DNA of 64,000 nt, taken from positions 6,236,501 to 6,300,500 of the forward strand of contig NZ_JAUSZA010000001.1 of NCBI RefSeq assembly GCF_030817215.1. Direction: 5' to 3'. The DNA is from Paenibacillus sp. V4I3 (lineage in GTDB: Bacteria; Bacillota; Bacilli; Paenibacillales; NBRC-103111). Shown here in pieces: positions 55,027-63,102 of this stretch. Every line of letters starts with the position of its first letter. Positions within the stretch are counted from its first letter, which is position 1. Under the pieces are notes generated by a model. It did not search any database. It was not told the origin of the DNA and worked only from the letters and a program-made list of their open reading frames with translations. Made by a program: the position numbers and the translations under genes.

Positions 55027-55122
55027 GATAGCTCCTTTCTTATTTACCATTTATCGGTAAATCACCACGGATACTTACCACTGATATTACGCTCTTACTA
55101 ATCGTATTGAGCGTCTCGCGCC

Positions 55123-55160
55123 AAAAAGGCACTTCGCTAATAGAGCGAAATGCCTTTGTT
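55123..55160 (-). terminator. Terminator after the 49-residue gene
   Basis: AAAGGCA and TTCGCT pair with AGCGAA and TGCCTTT around AATAG, with five T residues following on the minus strand. Confidence 0.8.
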
Positions 55161-55196
55161 ACATGCAATGCTGCCGAAGCACCATACTGCTAGATT

Positions 55197-55346
55197 TCAA
55201 TTGTCTTGCTTATCAACTTCCATCTCTCCATTAAGCTGCTTGGCATAATCGCGTATCAATTCAAAATCCGGATTACAGATATCTTCCTGCATGTTGGCTT
55301 CATCTAATTCCTGTTTATTCAACAGATTCATGTTCTCGTTGTCCAT
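55197..55346 (-). CDS. Small acidic hypothetical protein, 49 residues
   Basis: The ATG at 55346 has AAGGTGAG 7-9 bases upstream and the frame ends at 55197 with a strong terminator about 40 bases later. The protein (MDNENMNLLNKQELDEANMQ at the start) is acidic, helical-looking, with one Cys and no membrane segment. No family recognised. It lies between the BMP remnant and the unassigned glycosidase; since the glycosidase ends at 55392, it may be cotranscribed with it. Confidence 0.6.
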   Translation of the reverse strand: MDNENMNLLNKQELDEANMQEDICNPDFELIRDYAKQLNGEMEVDKQDN

Positions 55347-55391
55347 TCTGCTCTCACCTTCCTGAGAGTAGGGTTTCCATCCTCATACAAT

Positions 55392-57575
55392 TTATCCCTT
55401 TTCGAAAATAACCGTAACGAGTGTCCCCTCCGGCACGCCGGGATAGCGGATTAGAAGCGTTCGAGATCCGGGTTCCCAACTTCGATCTACAACTTCATGA
55501 CCATCCGCAATGACAAGACGGGGTTCCTCTGTCAGTTGGAGCCTTGAACTAACAGTTACTCCTTCAGGCGCCTCGGAGACGAACTGGAACTTCCCATTTA
55601 CGACGGGTTCCTCGTCGCGGATTCGCGATGAACTGACGATGACGGCTGAGGTCAGATCAGGAGCTGCCTCAAGGTCATACAAAAGACTGCCCTTGCCTGG
55701 TTCGACAACCGGATTGCTCACAATAGCAAGTCTGGCATCGAAAAGGTCGATATAACTGCCATGAACGATAACAGCCTCATCCGTAAGCGACTCCGTCATG
55801 ACGCGTGTCGCGACATAGGGACCTCGGCGGATTTGAAGGTATTGTTTTTCGCGCAATGGCTCCTCATCACCGCGCATGTTTAGTGCACGCTTCACGCTTT
55901 CGCGGACCCAATTCGCACCGTCTTCGGTTTCAGCTAGTCGAGCTGGATGTACGCGGTGAACGATAACACCGCCTTGACCTATCCGGTACTCCCCATCCTC
56001 AGGGCGGCGCCCCATCCCAATGGCCTCGAACAGGTGATCATCTGGCCGTTCGTAGGCTTTGGCCCCTTGGTTCCACCATTCCTTGACGTCGTGGTACGGG
56101 TCACTGCCATCTCCAACATAGATTAAGCAGCCTCCTTCTCGTATCCACTGCGACAGCACTTGGTGAAGACCGGCGTGCTCCGGTTTCATAAATTCATAAC
56201 TGAGCAGCAGCACCCGGTAATCGTCCAAATACCCCGGGAAATGAAGCAAATTGTCCAGCTGAACCGGGCGAAGCGGTATGCCATGTTTAACAAGCGGCAG
56301 CGCCAGCCCATAGAATGCCGACCAATTCAGCATCTCTTCGTGATGCTCGGAAGGGAGAATTAGCGAACTGATGGTGCCATCGTAACGAAAGTCAGCCTCA
56401 TCTGACTGCAGCTCAATGTCACCCCGTTGGAACATCGCTGAGTTAGCAAGGAGGAGACCGATTCCTTCGGTTTGTTCATCGGACATGATTTCCTCATGGC
56501 GGTGCATATCACGAAGTACGTGCATGACGGTCAACAGCTCGGTCGCATAATCGGACGGGATCATTTCTTTCCCTTTACCGTCTTCCTTCGGATAGGCAAT
56601 CTCGAACACTCTTCGCGGCCAAGGGCATATTTCGTAATTGTTTACGTAAGGATGAAGCAGCGAAGCCACGACTGTATCTTCATAATTGACCTTATAGTCC
56701 GACCACGTGTAATTCGGATTGTCCTCAATTGGATCATGCAGAAACCACATATCACGTCCCGTGCCGCGAACGAGCTCTTGCATGACACCGTATTCAAGGA
56801 ATGCCGTTTCGAACGTTCGCTCCTCACGAATGCCTTTGTACACATTTCGCGTGCGCGCGGTCCCCGTCCATACTTGAGCAATAAACCCGTCGCAAGCTGG
56901 CATGTTGACGAGCAGCGCTTCCGGACTCACAATCCGCCATTGCGTATAATTGATCAGACTATGCGTCGGCACATAAAAACGGATCGCACGCCCATAATTG
57001 ACTTCCGCATATTCCTTCATCTGCGCACATAAGCGATCTAGCGTGCGATAGTACAGATACGCCTTCAACTTGGACGCCCGGTACTGCGCGTCTGGCGACT
57101 CATGAGGCGGTATCCACGGCTCCTGATAAAAGATGCGCCATTCCCGCTTGAAGGCTTCTGAATATCCGCCGGCAACCCAAAACTCCGGCTCCTCCAGATG
57201 GATGGCTTCGGCCCCACTGTCGATCGCCCGCTTAATACCGGCAGCAAGGTACTCGCTAAAGGAGATCGTCGGGACCATATAGGGCACGTCTTTGCCGTGC
57301 AGCAGGTGGTCACCGGCGCGATTGGTCTGAGCTTCATCCCAATGATCACGACCATCATACTTTCCGTACAAATAGTCTTGGTATTCTCCCCATGACACAC
57401 CTGTCATCAGGTGGATGATATATCCCCTTTCTTTCCACCCGGCAATTCGTTCCTCCAAGTCGTCCGAGATGCCATACACCATGACAAAATCGCTGCGCAA
57501 ATCGTACTTCGTCCCATACGGACGCGATTCTTGGAAACCCGTCCATTCCTTCCTATCCGATACCGGTCTCGACAA
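55392..57575 (-). CDS. Putative glycoside hydrolase, TIM-barrel type, family not recognised
   Basis: 727 residues, no signal peptide, TTG start at 57575 with GGAGGG 7 bases upstream. The N-terminal half looks like a beta/alpha barrel with candidate acidic residues at strand ends (EAIHLEEPEFW near 140-150, and RDMWFLHDPIEDNPNYTW near 275-290). The middle has a glutamine-amidotransferase-like segment (YLDDYRVLLLSYEFMKPEH, GGCLIYVGDGSD) as found after the barrel in several GH families including GH42. The C-terminus is a small beta domain. It is the last gene of the importer operon 61320-55392, so it likely acts inside the cell on that importer's sugar. Confidence 0.65.
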   Translation of the reverse strand: MSRPVSDRKEWTGFQESRPYGTKYDLRSDFVMVYGISDDLEERIAGWKERGYIIHLMTGVSWGEYQDYLYGKYDGRDHWDEAQTNRAGDHLLHGKDVPYMVPTISFSEYLAAGIKRAIDSGAEAIHLEEPEFWVAGGYSEAFKREWRIFYQEPWIPPHESPDAQYRASKLKAYLYYRTLDRLCAQMKEYAEVNYGRAIRFYVPTHSLINYTQWRIVSPEALLVNMPACDGFIAQVWTGTARTRNVYKGIREERTFETAFLEYGVMQELVRGTGRDMWFLHDPIEDNPNYTWSDYKVNYEDTVVASLLHPYVNNYEICPWPRRVFEIAYPKEDGKGKEMIPSDYATELLTVMHVLRDMHRHEEIMSDEQTEGIGLLLANSAMFQRGDIELQSDEADFRYDGTISSLILPSEHHEEMLNWSAFYGLALPLVKHGIPLRPVQLDNLLHFPGYLDDYRVLLLSYEFMKPEHAGLHQVLSQWIREGGCLIYVGDGSDPYHDVKEWWNQGAKAYERPDDHLFEAIGMGRRPEDGEYRIGQGGVIVHRVHPARLAETEDGANWVRESVKRALNMRGDEEPLREKQYLQIRRGPYVATRVMTESLTDEAVIVHGSYIDLFDARLAIVSNPVVEPGKGSLLYDLEAAPDLTSAVIVSSSRIRDEEPVVNGKFQFVSEAPEGVTVSSRLQLTEEPRLVIADGHEVVDRSWEPGSRTLLIRYPGVPEGTLVTVIFEKG

Positions 57576-57617
57576 AGGTAATCCCTCCTCTATGAGTCGC
57601 CTCTCGGCTGAACGAGA

Positions 57618-57644
57618 ACGGGAGAGTCTTTTCGCCTCTCCCGT
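57618..57644 (-). terminator. Intra-operon hairpin after the binding lipoprotein
   Basis: ACGGGAGAG pairs exactly with CTCTCCCGT around a 9-base loop. There is no strong T run, so it is more likely an mRNA-stabilising or partial terminator hairpin between lipoprotein and glycosidase. Confidence 0.5.
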
Positions 57645-57676
57645 TGTTCACCGCCTGTGCGGCTTCTTGTTAAGTT

Positions 57677-59359
57677 TTAGTTAGGCATTTGAAATTTTAC
57701 AACTTCTTTACCTTTTAGATTATCATTCGTGAATTTAATCGCTTCACGATATCCTGTTTTTACCAGCTGTCCACGTAAATCATTTATGATTTTGAGTGCC
57801 GCCTCATCAGACTTGGCAAATATCGCTTCCTTCCAAACGTCACCGGTTTTATCCATGGATGGCTTGAGCGATTCCCATTGAGGGGCTTTCGTAATGACGT
57901 CCCAAGGATTGTAGGCTGTGATGACTTTAATGCCGTTCGGGCGTAAAATTTTACGAGCTTTCTCTAAAGCGGCCACGCGATTCTGATCAGCCCAGATGTC
58001 CCCGTTACCTCTGGAATTCGTACGGTCCAGACCGGTTAAACTTTCGTAGCCGACGCCAATCCCTTCGTTCTTTTTCAACTTCCCGGTTTTGTCATTCACA
58101 AACTTATCAAACCATTCCTTTTTCGCTGTCGGTTTACCGTTCTGCATATCCCAATGGACGCCTTGAACGCCGTAGCGAGTAAGCATGAAGCCTTCATCAG
58201 AAGCTAGGAAATCCAGCAGACGCAGGGCTGCATCCACATCCTTAGCTTGCTTCGTAATGACGGTCACATTGTTGCCTTGCACGCCTAGATCGGCCGGACG
58301 GTTGGCTTCAGCGCCAGCTCTTTCCAGTGGACCTACAGGCACATAATCGCTGCCTGGGTGAGACTGGACGTAGTCCTTGGAAGCATCAAGAATAGCTGGA
58401 TAGTGAGCTGCGAGGACGGCTACGCGCCCTTGCTTTACTTTCTCATTTGCGATTGGATCCGTCTGCGTAAACGCTTCGGAATCGAGCAATCCTTGGGAAA
58501 CCAGCTTCCGATAGTATAACGTATAGTCTTCATATGCTTTCGTAAAGAAATTATTCTCTAGAGAGCCATCCCCTTTATCAAGGAAGCCAGAACCCATAAA
58601 CATCTGATCGCCGATATTAACAGCCCAACCATTGTGAAAGCCGCCGAGTGGAATGACAGGTTGACCACTTTCCTTGAGGCCCGCATCTTTGATCTTCTTC
58701 AAGAAATTGTATAAGTCGTCCTTTGTTTTGACGGACTGCGGATCGACGCCTACTTTATCTGCAATGTCCTTGCGTACATAGAAGCCGTATAGCCAGTCCA
58801 TGGCATCCTTATCCGTTGCGGGATGATTTTGGTATAGCAAATATTTTTTGCCACTATAGGCGTCGATTCCTTTTTCGTAGAGTGCAGGCGGTACGTTTTC
58901 CTTGGCGATTTCTTTGGCTAGGTTGGGATAATTAGCCAGCTTGCCTGAGAGATCAACGAGTTGACCCTCTTTTGCAGCTTTGATGATACCATCCAGCTCC
59001 CCGCCCCACGCTGGTCCCGTATATATATCTGGCAAGTCCTGCGTCGCGAAGATCGTATTGACTTTCTCCACTTCGCTTCCTTTGGTGTATTCCATTTGAA
59101 CCGTTACCCCGGTTTTCTCCTTAATCACTTTGGCGACGGCATTCATGTCGCTCTCAGAGCCGCTGGAACCATTCCAATTGTGCAAAACTTTAAGCGTGAC
59201 CTCTTTCTTGGTGTCCGTTTTAGCAGTTGCACTTGGACTTGTGCTTGAATTTGCACTTGGGCTTGGAGACGTTTCATCCTTCTGAGTACAACCTACTAAA
59301 CCACCAGCAAGCGTTAATGCTAATACAACGGAAGCACCTCTAGACCATTTCTTTTTCAT
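57677..59359 (-). CDS. Sugar ABC importer, substrate-binding lipoprotein (LplA type)
   Basis: 560 residues; GGAGGG before the ATG. Lipobox LVGC, Cys at 24, then a Ser/Pro/Thr linker. The mature protein has the large type 1 solute-binding fold (VNTIFATQDLPDIYTGPAWGG, RKDIADKVGVDPQSVKTKDDL, LGVQGNNVTVITKQAKDVDAAL). It follows the permease at 59410 by 50 bases and serves the 59410/60358 channel. Intact. Confidence 0.9.
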   Translation of the reverse strand: MKKKWSRGASVVLALTLAGGLVGCTQKDETSPSPSANSSTSPSATAKTDTKKEVTLKVLHNWNGSSGSESDMNAVAKVIKEKTGVTVQMEYTKGSEVEKVNTIFATQDLPDIYTGPAWGGELDGIIKAAKEGQLVDLSGKLANYPNLAKEIAKENVPPALYEKGIDAYSGKKYLLYQNHPATDKDAMDWLYGFYVRKDIADKVGVDPQSVKTKDDLYNFLKKIKDAGLKESGQPVIPLGGFHNGWAVNIGDQMFMGSGFLDKGDGSLENNFFTKAYEDYTLYYRKLVSQGLLDSEAFTQTDPIANEKVKQGRVAVLAAHYPAILDASKDYVQSHPGSDYVPVGPLERAGAEANRPADLGVQGNNVTVITKQAKDVDAALRLLDFLASDEGFMLTRYGVQGVHWDMQNGKPTAKKEWFDKFVNDKTGKLKKNEGIGVGYESLTGLDRTNSRGNGDIWADQNRVAALEKARKILRPNGIKVITAYNPWDVITKAPQWESLKPSMDKTGDVWKEAIFAKSDEAALKIINDLRGQLVKTGYREAIKFTNDNLKGKEVVKFQMPN

Positions 59360-59409
59360 GAGAACCCTCCTTCATTTTTATATGATAAGCCCCCCAAATT
59401 CGAGGACAG

Positions 59410-60303
59410 CTAACCCTTAACGGAGCCTAGCAAGACGCCTTTGACAAAATACTTTTGCAGGAATGGGTAGATGCACAAAATCGGGAAGACGGTGATAACC
59501 AAGAGCGCCATCCGTAATGATTCGGGCGTTGAACCGGCTGGATTCACGCTAATCGTTTGACCACCTTGCTGAGCTGCCCGTTGCATCGAATTCGAGAGCG
59601 CTTCCGCTTCAGTCAGCATTTGCTGCAGCAGCGTCTGAACAGGAACTAGGTTTTTGTTGGATACGTAGTAAGCCCCAGCAAACCAATCGTTCCAATGTGC
59701 GACACCAATGAACAAACTTATTGTTGCTAGCACTGGACCTGATAAGGGCAGGATAATTTTCAAGAAGATCGTGAAATCACCATATCCGTCAATGCGTGCC
59801 GACTCGTCCAGCTCTTCCGGTATCCCCTGCAGGAACGTCCGGATGATGACGATATGCATGAAGTTGAATAACATCGGAATGATATACACCCAGAAAGAGT
59901 TGATCAGATGAAGCTTTTGCAGCGTGATGAAGTAAGGAATGAAACCCGCGCTAAAAATCGTAGGCAAAAAGATATAGAAAGTGAAAAATGTTCTTCCCGG
60001 CAGTGTTTTCTTTGCTAATGCGTAGGCCATAAGGGTACACAAAAGCACGTGTAGAAATGTGCCGAGAAACGTACGCAGCAGTGTAATCTTGTAAGCTTGC
60101 CAGATACGAGGATTGTGGAACACTTGCGCGTAGTTATCTAATGTAAACTGCCGAGGCCAGAAATACAGCGCACCCTGCATGGAGTCATTTCCATCGTTTA
60201 GTGAGTACACGAGAATGTAAATGAACGGGTAGATCATCGAGAAACCGATCAGCGCCAGGATGATATAATTTAGTAGGCTGAACAAGGAAAAATCGCGCTT
60301 CAT
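59410..60303 (-). CDS. Sugar ABC importer permease (LplC/YtcP type)
   Basis: 297 residues, six predicted helices; EAA loop DESARIDGYGDFTIFLKIIL; C-terminus FVKGVLLGSVKG. AGGAAG precedes the ATG. Partner of the permease at 60358, 54 bases upstream. Confidence 0.92.
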   Translation of the reverse strand: MKRDFSLFSLLNYIILALIGFSMIYPFIYILVYSLNDGNDSMQGALYFWPRQFTLDNYAQVFHNPRIWQAYKITLLRTFLGTFLHVLLCTLMAYALAKKTLPGRTFFTFYIFLPTIFSAGFIPYFITLQKLHLINSFWVYIIPMLFNFMHIVIIRTFLQGIPEELDESARIDGYGDFTIFLKIILPLSGPVLATISLFIGVAHWNDWFAGAYYVSNKNLVPVQTLLQQMLTEAEALSNSMQRAAQQGGQTISVNPAGSTPESLRMALLVITVFPILCIYPFLQKYFVKGVLLGSVKG

Positions 60304-60357
60304 CTCATCACTTCCTTAGCGTCTTCGTGAGTAAACTTTCTTCGTAAGCATTTACTT

Positions 60358-61320
60358 TTAAAAAAGGGACACGTCGCTGTATTTCTTAGCGATTCGGTTG
60401 ACAACAAGAATCATCACCAGACCGATGATGCTCTGGAACAAACCAACAGCAGCCGCATAGCTTAGTCGACCTCCACTAATACCGGAAGTGATAACATGCA
60501 CGTCGAGGACGCTGCCAATTCGGGCTGTTGCAGGCCCATTCAAGAGAAGCAGCTGTTCGTACCCGGCGCTCATCAAGCCACCGACGGAGAGAATAAAGAG
60601 GATCACGGCAATGTTGCGAATGCCAGGGAGCGTGACATGCCACACTTGCCGAAAACGATTCGCGCCGTCAATCTTCGCCGCTTCGTATAATTGCTGATCA
60701 ATCCCGGCTATTGCCGCCATATAGATGATCGAGTTCCATCCAATATTTTTCCAAACATCAGACCCCAATATCATGGGATAAAACCATGTCGTGTTGTAAA
60801 GGAATTGAATGCGCTCCATGCCAATTGAGGCAAGCAGGTCATTCAACGGTCCTCCGTACGGAGTTAGGAGGCGCTGCATCAGCGTCACGACTACGACCCA
60901 AGATACGAAGTAAGGTAAGTAGGAAAGGGTCTGGACAACTTTTTTGAATTTCACTCTGCGAACTTCATTCAAAAGAATCGCGAGAATAATCGGCATTGGA
61001 AAACCGATGAGAAGCTTTGATAAACTGATCACAATGGTGTTACGTATGAGCTCTGTTGATTGATAATAATCGAAGAATTGGCGAAAGTATTTCAAGCCGG
61101 CCCAAGGACTTCCTGAGAAGCCGCCGGTGAATGTAAAATTACGAAACGCCACTTGAATGCCGTATAGGGGAACGTAAGAAAAAATGAAGAACCAAATGAT
61201 GCCTGGCAGCATGAATAAGTAAAATACTTTATGCTGCCAGATGCGTTTCCAAAGCAAACGCTTGAATGACATCGGATTTCGGGGCTGAACTTGCGTCATA
61301 GAATTTGTTAGTGATTCCAT
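60358..61320 (-). CDS. Sugar ABC importer permease (LplB type)
   Basis: 320 residues, six predicted helices; first YLFMLPGIIWFFIFSYVPLYG, EAA loop YEAAKIDGANRFRQVWHVTL. First gene of the operon permease, permease, lipoprotein, glycosidase. AAGGAGG lies about 12 bases before the ATG and the bases between form a cre-like site. This complete protein shows what is missing in the truncated permease at 49852. Confidence 0.92.
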   Translation of the reverse strand: MESLTNSMTQVQPRNPMSFKRLLWKRIWQHKVFYLFMLPGIIWFFIFSYVPLYGIQVAFRNFTFTGGFSGSPWAGLKYFRQFFDYYQSTELIRNTIVISLSKLLIGFPMPIILAILLNEVRRVKFKKVVQTLSYLPYFVSWVVVVTLMQRLLTPYGGPLNDLLASIGMERIQFLYNTTWFYPMILGSDVWKNIGWNSIIYMAAIAGIDQQLYEAAKIDGANRFRQVWHVTLPGIRNIAVILFILSVGGLMSAGYEQLLLLNGPATARIGSVLDVHVITSGISGGRLSYAAAVGLFQSIIGLVMILVVNRIAKKYSDVSLF

Positions 61321-61334
61321 TGTAAGCGTTTTAC
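61321..61334 (-). promoter_or_regulatory. cre-like site overlapping the RBS-start gap
   Basis: The minus strand reads GTAAAACGCTTACA, 12 of 14 positions of the cre consensus, directly between GGAGG and the ATG at 61320. If bound, it would block elongation rather than initiation of transcription. It may be chance. Confidence 0.3.
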
Positions 61335-61479
61335 CTCCTTATAGGACTTGCTCATAGGTTCCATTTGATATATTTATCATATCATGCATAAATACCCACC
61401 TGTAAGTCCAAATATTTATGATCAGGTATCACTTTCTTTGGAATTATCATGTTTTTTGATTCTCACTTCATCTTGAATT

Positions 61480-63102
61480 TCACGTTATCTTGAGCCTTTC
61501 CCTGAATTGGGTGGGCGTCATCGCATAGTAATCTTTGAATACCTTTGTAAAATAGCGGTAACTCTGATATCCGACCTCATCCCCTACTTGAGCTACGGTT
61601 AAGGACGTTCGTTCAAGCAGTTCCAAGCTCTTCTCCATTCGAAGGCGAACGAGAAAATCTACGAAGTTATAACCCTTCTCTTGCTTAAATAAGGTACTGA
61701 AATAAGAAGCACTGATGCCCACATATTCAGCAACCTCCTGAAGAGAAATATCCCGAGACAGCTTGATCTTCATGTATTCAATGCCTTTGGAGACCGGAGA
61801 CAGGGAAAGGGCTTCGATGGCGATCGATTGAAGCATAAACTGAATCAACTCTTTCGCCTTCTCGGTAAGCTCAACATACGTTTCCTGACGGCGGATTTCC
61901 TCTATAAACATTTCCATGACTTCGCTCGTCACAGGAAGAGACTTAACTTCCCTGAGCTGACGAAACAGATTAACGAGCATCTCGCCCACGATGAAACGTA
62001 TGGAATCCTCTGATTCCCCGCTGCTGCACATATTCCCCAGAAATTCGTTAAAGAGTCTATATCCCCCTTGTTCGTCGCCTTGCTTAAAGGCAATGATGAG
62101 TCTCTTTTCAAGCTCAGTCGGGTAGAAACCCTCATTTTGTCCTTGCGGTGATGGATGAAAAAGATTGACAGACCCTTTACCCGTGAAAAATTTATGCCTA
62201 AGCGCCTTGAAGGCTTGATCATATGCCTCGGGAACATTGGAAATACCCTCGAACTGTTGACTGCATCCTACTGAAAGTTGAACGCTAAATAACCGTAAAT
62301 ATTTGTTTAAGCTCTCTTGGAAAGCATGGCCCGCAAGAAGTCCTTTGTGATCGACAGCTTTTTCTGATCCAGCTTCAAGGAGGAAAACGTAACGGTTCGG
62401 CGGCATCAGCACAGAATCTACCGCTCCGTAATTGTGAGTGATTTCATCCAAAATATTATGAACGATGAAGCGGCATAGTTTCTGGTCTTCATCGTTGTAA
62501 TTATCGGTGAACTTAGTGTAATCATCGAATTCCGCGACAAGCATAAGAAATGAGCCATTCACGAAGTCTAATTGAGCGTCAAATGGATTGAACCACCGCT
62601 CTGGAGAGATCAGGATGTCTTTGCGCGTTAGCCAACGCTCATAGATTTGCGCTTTTTCCAACAATGCCTTCTCCTTCTGCATTTGATTCGCATATTGGAT
62701 TTTCGTCGACTGCAAATGACGCTCATCCAGTCTTCGCGCGATGATCTCAAATACTTCTGTTAATTGCTCTTTGGTCACAGGCTTCAGCAAGTAATCGCGC
62801 ACGCCAAGCTTAATGGCCTGCTGCGCATAATCGAATTCTCCGAAACCGCTAAGAATGACAATTTCCACAGGTTCACCAGGCAGTGATCGGATGCGTTCCG
62901 TTAGTTCCAAACCATCCATATAGGGCATCCGGATATCGGTCATCACCACGTCCACTTCAGGACGTTCCTTCAGGATTTCCCATGCTTGCTGCCCATCCTC
63001 CACAATCGCAATGACTTCAAAACCATTTTGCTCCCAATTAATAACCTTAGTGAACCACTTGCGTGTTGATAATTCATCTTCCACAATAAGCAGCTTATAC
63101 AT
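61480..63102 (-). CDS. Response regulator, REC plus AraC DNA-binding domain (YesN type)
   Basis: 540 residues from ATG 63102 (GAGGGGG upstream). Receiver domain with acidic VEDE, phospho-acceptor Asp56 (VVMTDIRMPYMDG) and Lys in LLKPVTKEQL. Linker with a degenerate GGDEF-like middle (FSVQLSVGCSQQFEGISNVP). AraC domain at the C-terminus (ISLQEVAEYVGISASYFSTLF, VAQVGDEVGYQSYRYFTKVF). Its start overlaps the kinase stop by 8 bases, so the two are translated together. It should control the importer operon that begins at 61320. Confidence 0.93.
   Translation of the reverse strand: MYKLLIVEDELSTRKWFTKVINWEQNGFEVIAIVEDGQQAWEILKERPEVDVVMTDIRMPYMDGLELTERIRSLPGEPVEIVILSGFGEFDYAQQAIKLGVRDYLLKPVTKEQLTEVFEIIARRLDERHLQSTKIQYANQMQKEKALLEKAQIYERWLTRKDILISPERWFNPFDAQLDFVNGSFLMLVAEFDDYTKFTDNYNDEDQKLCRFIVHNILDEITHNYGAVDSVLMPPNRYVFLLEAGSEKAVDHKGLLAGHAFQESLNKYLRLFSVQLSVGCSQQFEGISNVPEAYDQAFKALRHKFFTGKGSVNLFHPSPQGQNEGFYPTELEKRLIIAFKQGDEQGGYRLFNEFLGNMCSSGESEDSIRFIVGEMLVNLFRQLREVKSLPVTSEVMEMFIEEIRRQETYVELTEKAKELIQFMLQSIAIEALSLSPVSKGIEYMKIKLSRDISLQEVAEYVGISASYFSTLFKQEKGYNFVDFLVRLRMEKSLELLERTSLTVAQVGDEVGYQSYRYFTKVFKDYYAMTPTQFRERLKIT

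Noticed and set aside
56472..57032. Plus-strand open frame of 186 codons
   Set aside because: Antisense to the glycosidase gene at 55392-57575; no RBS and unlikely composition.
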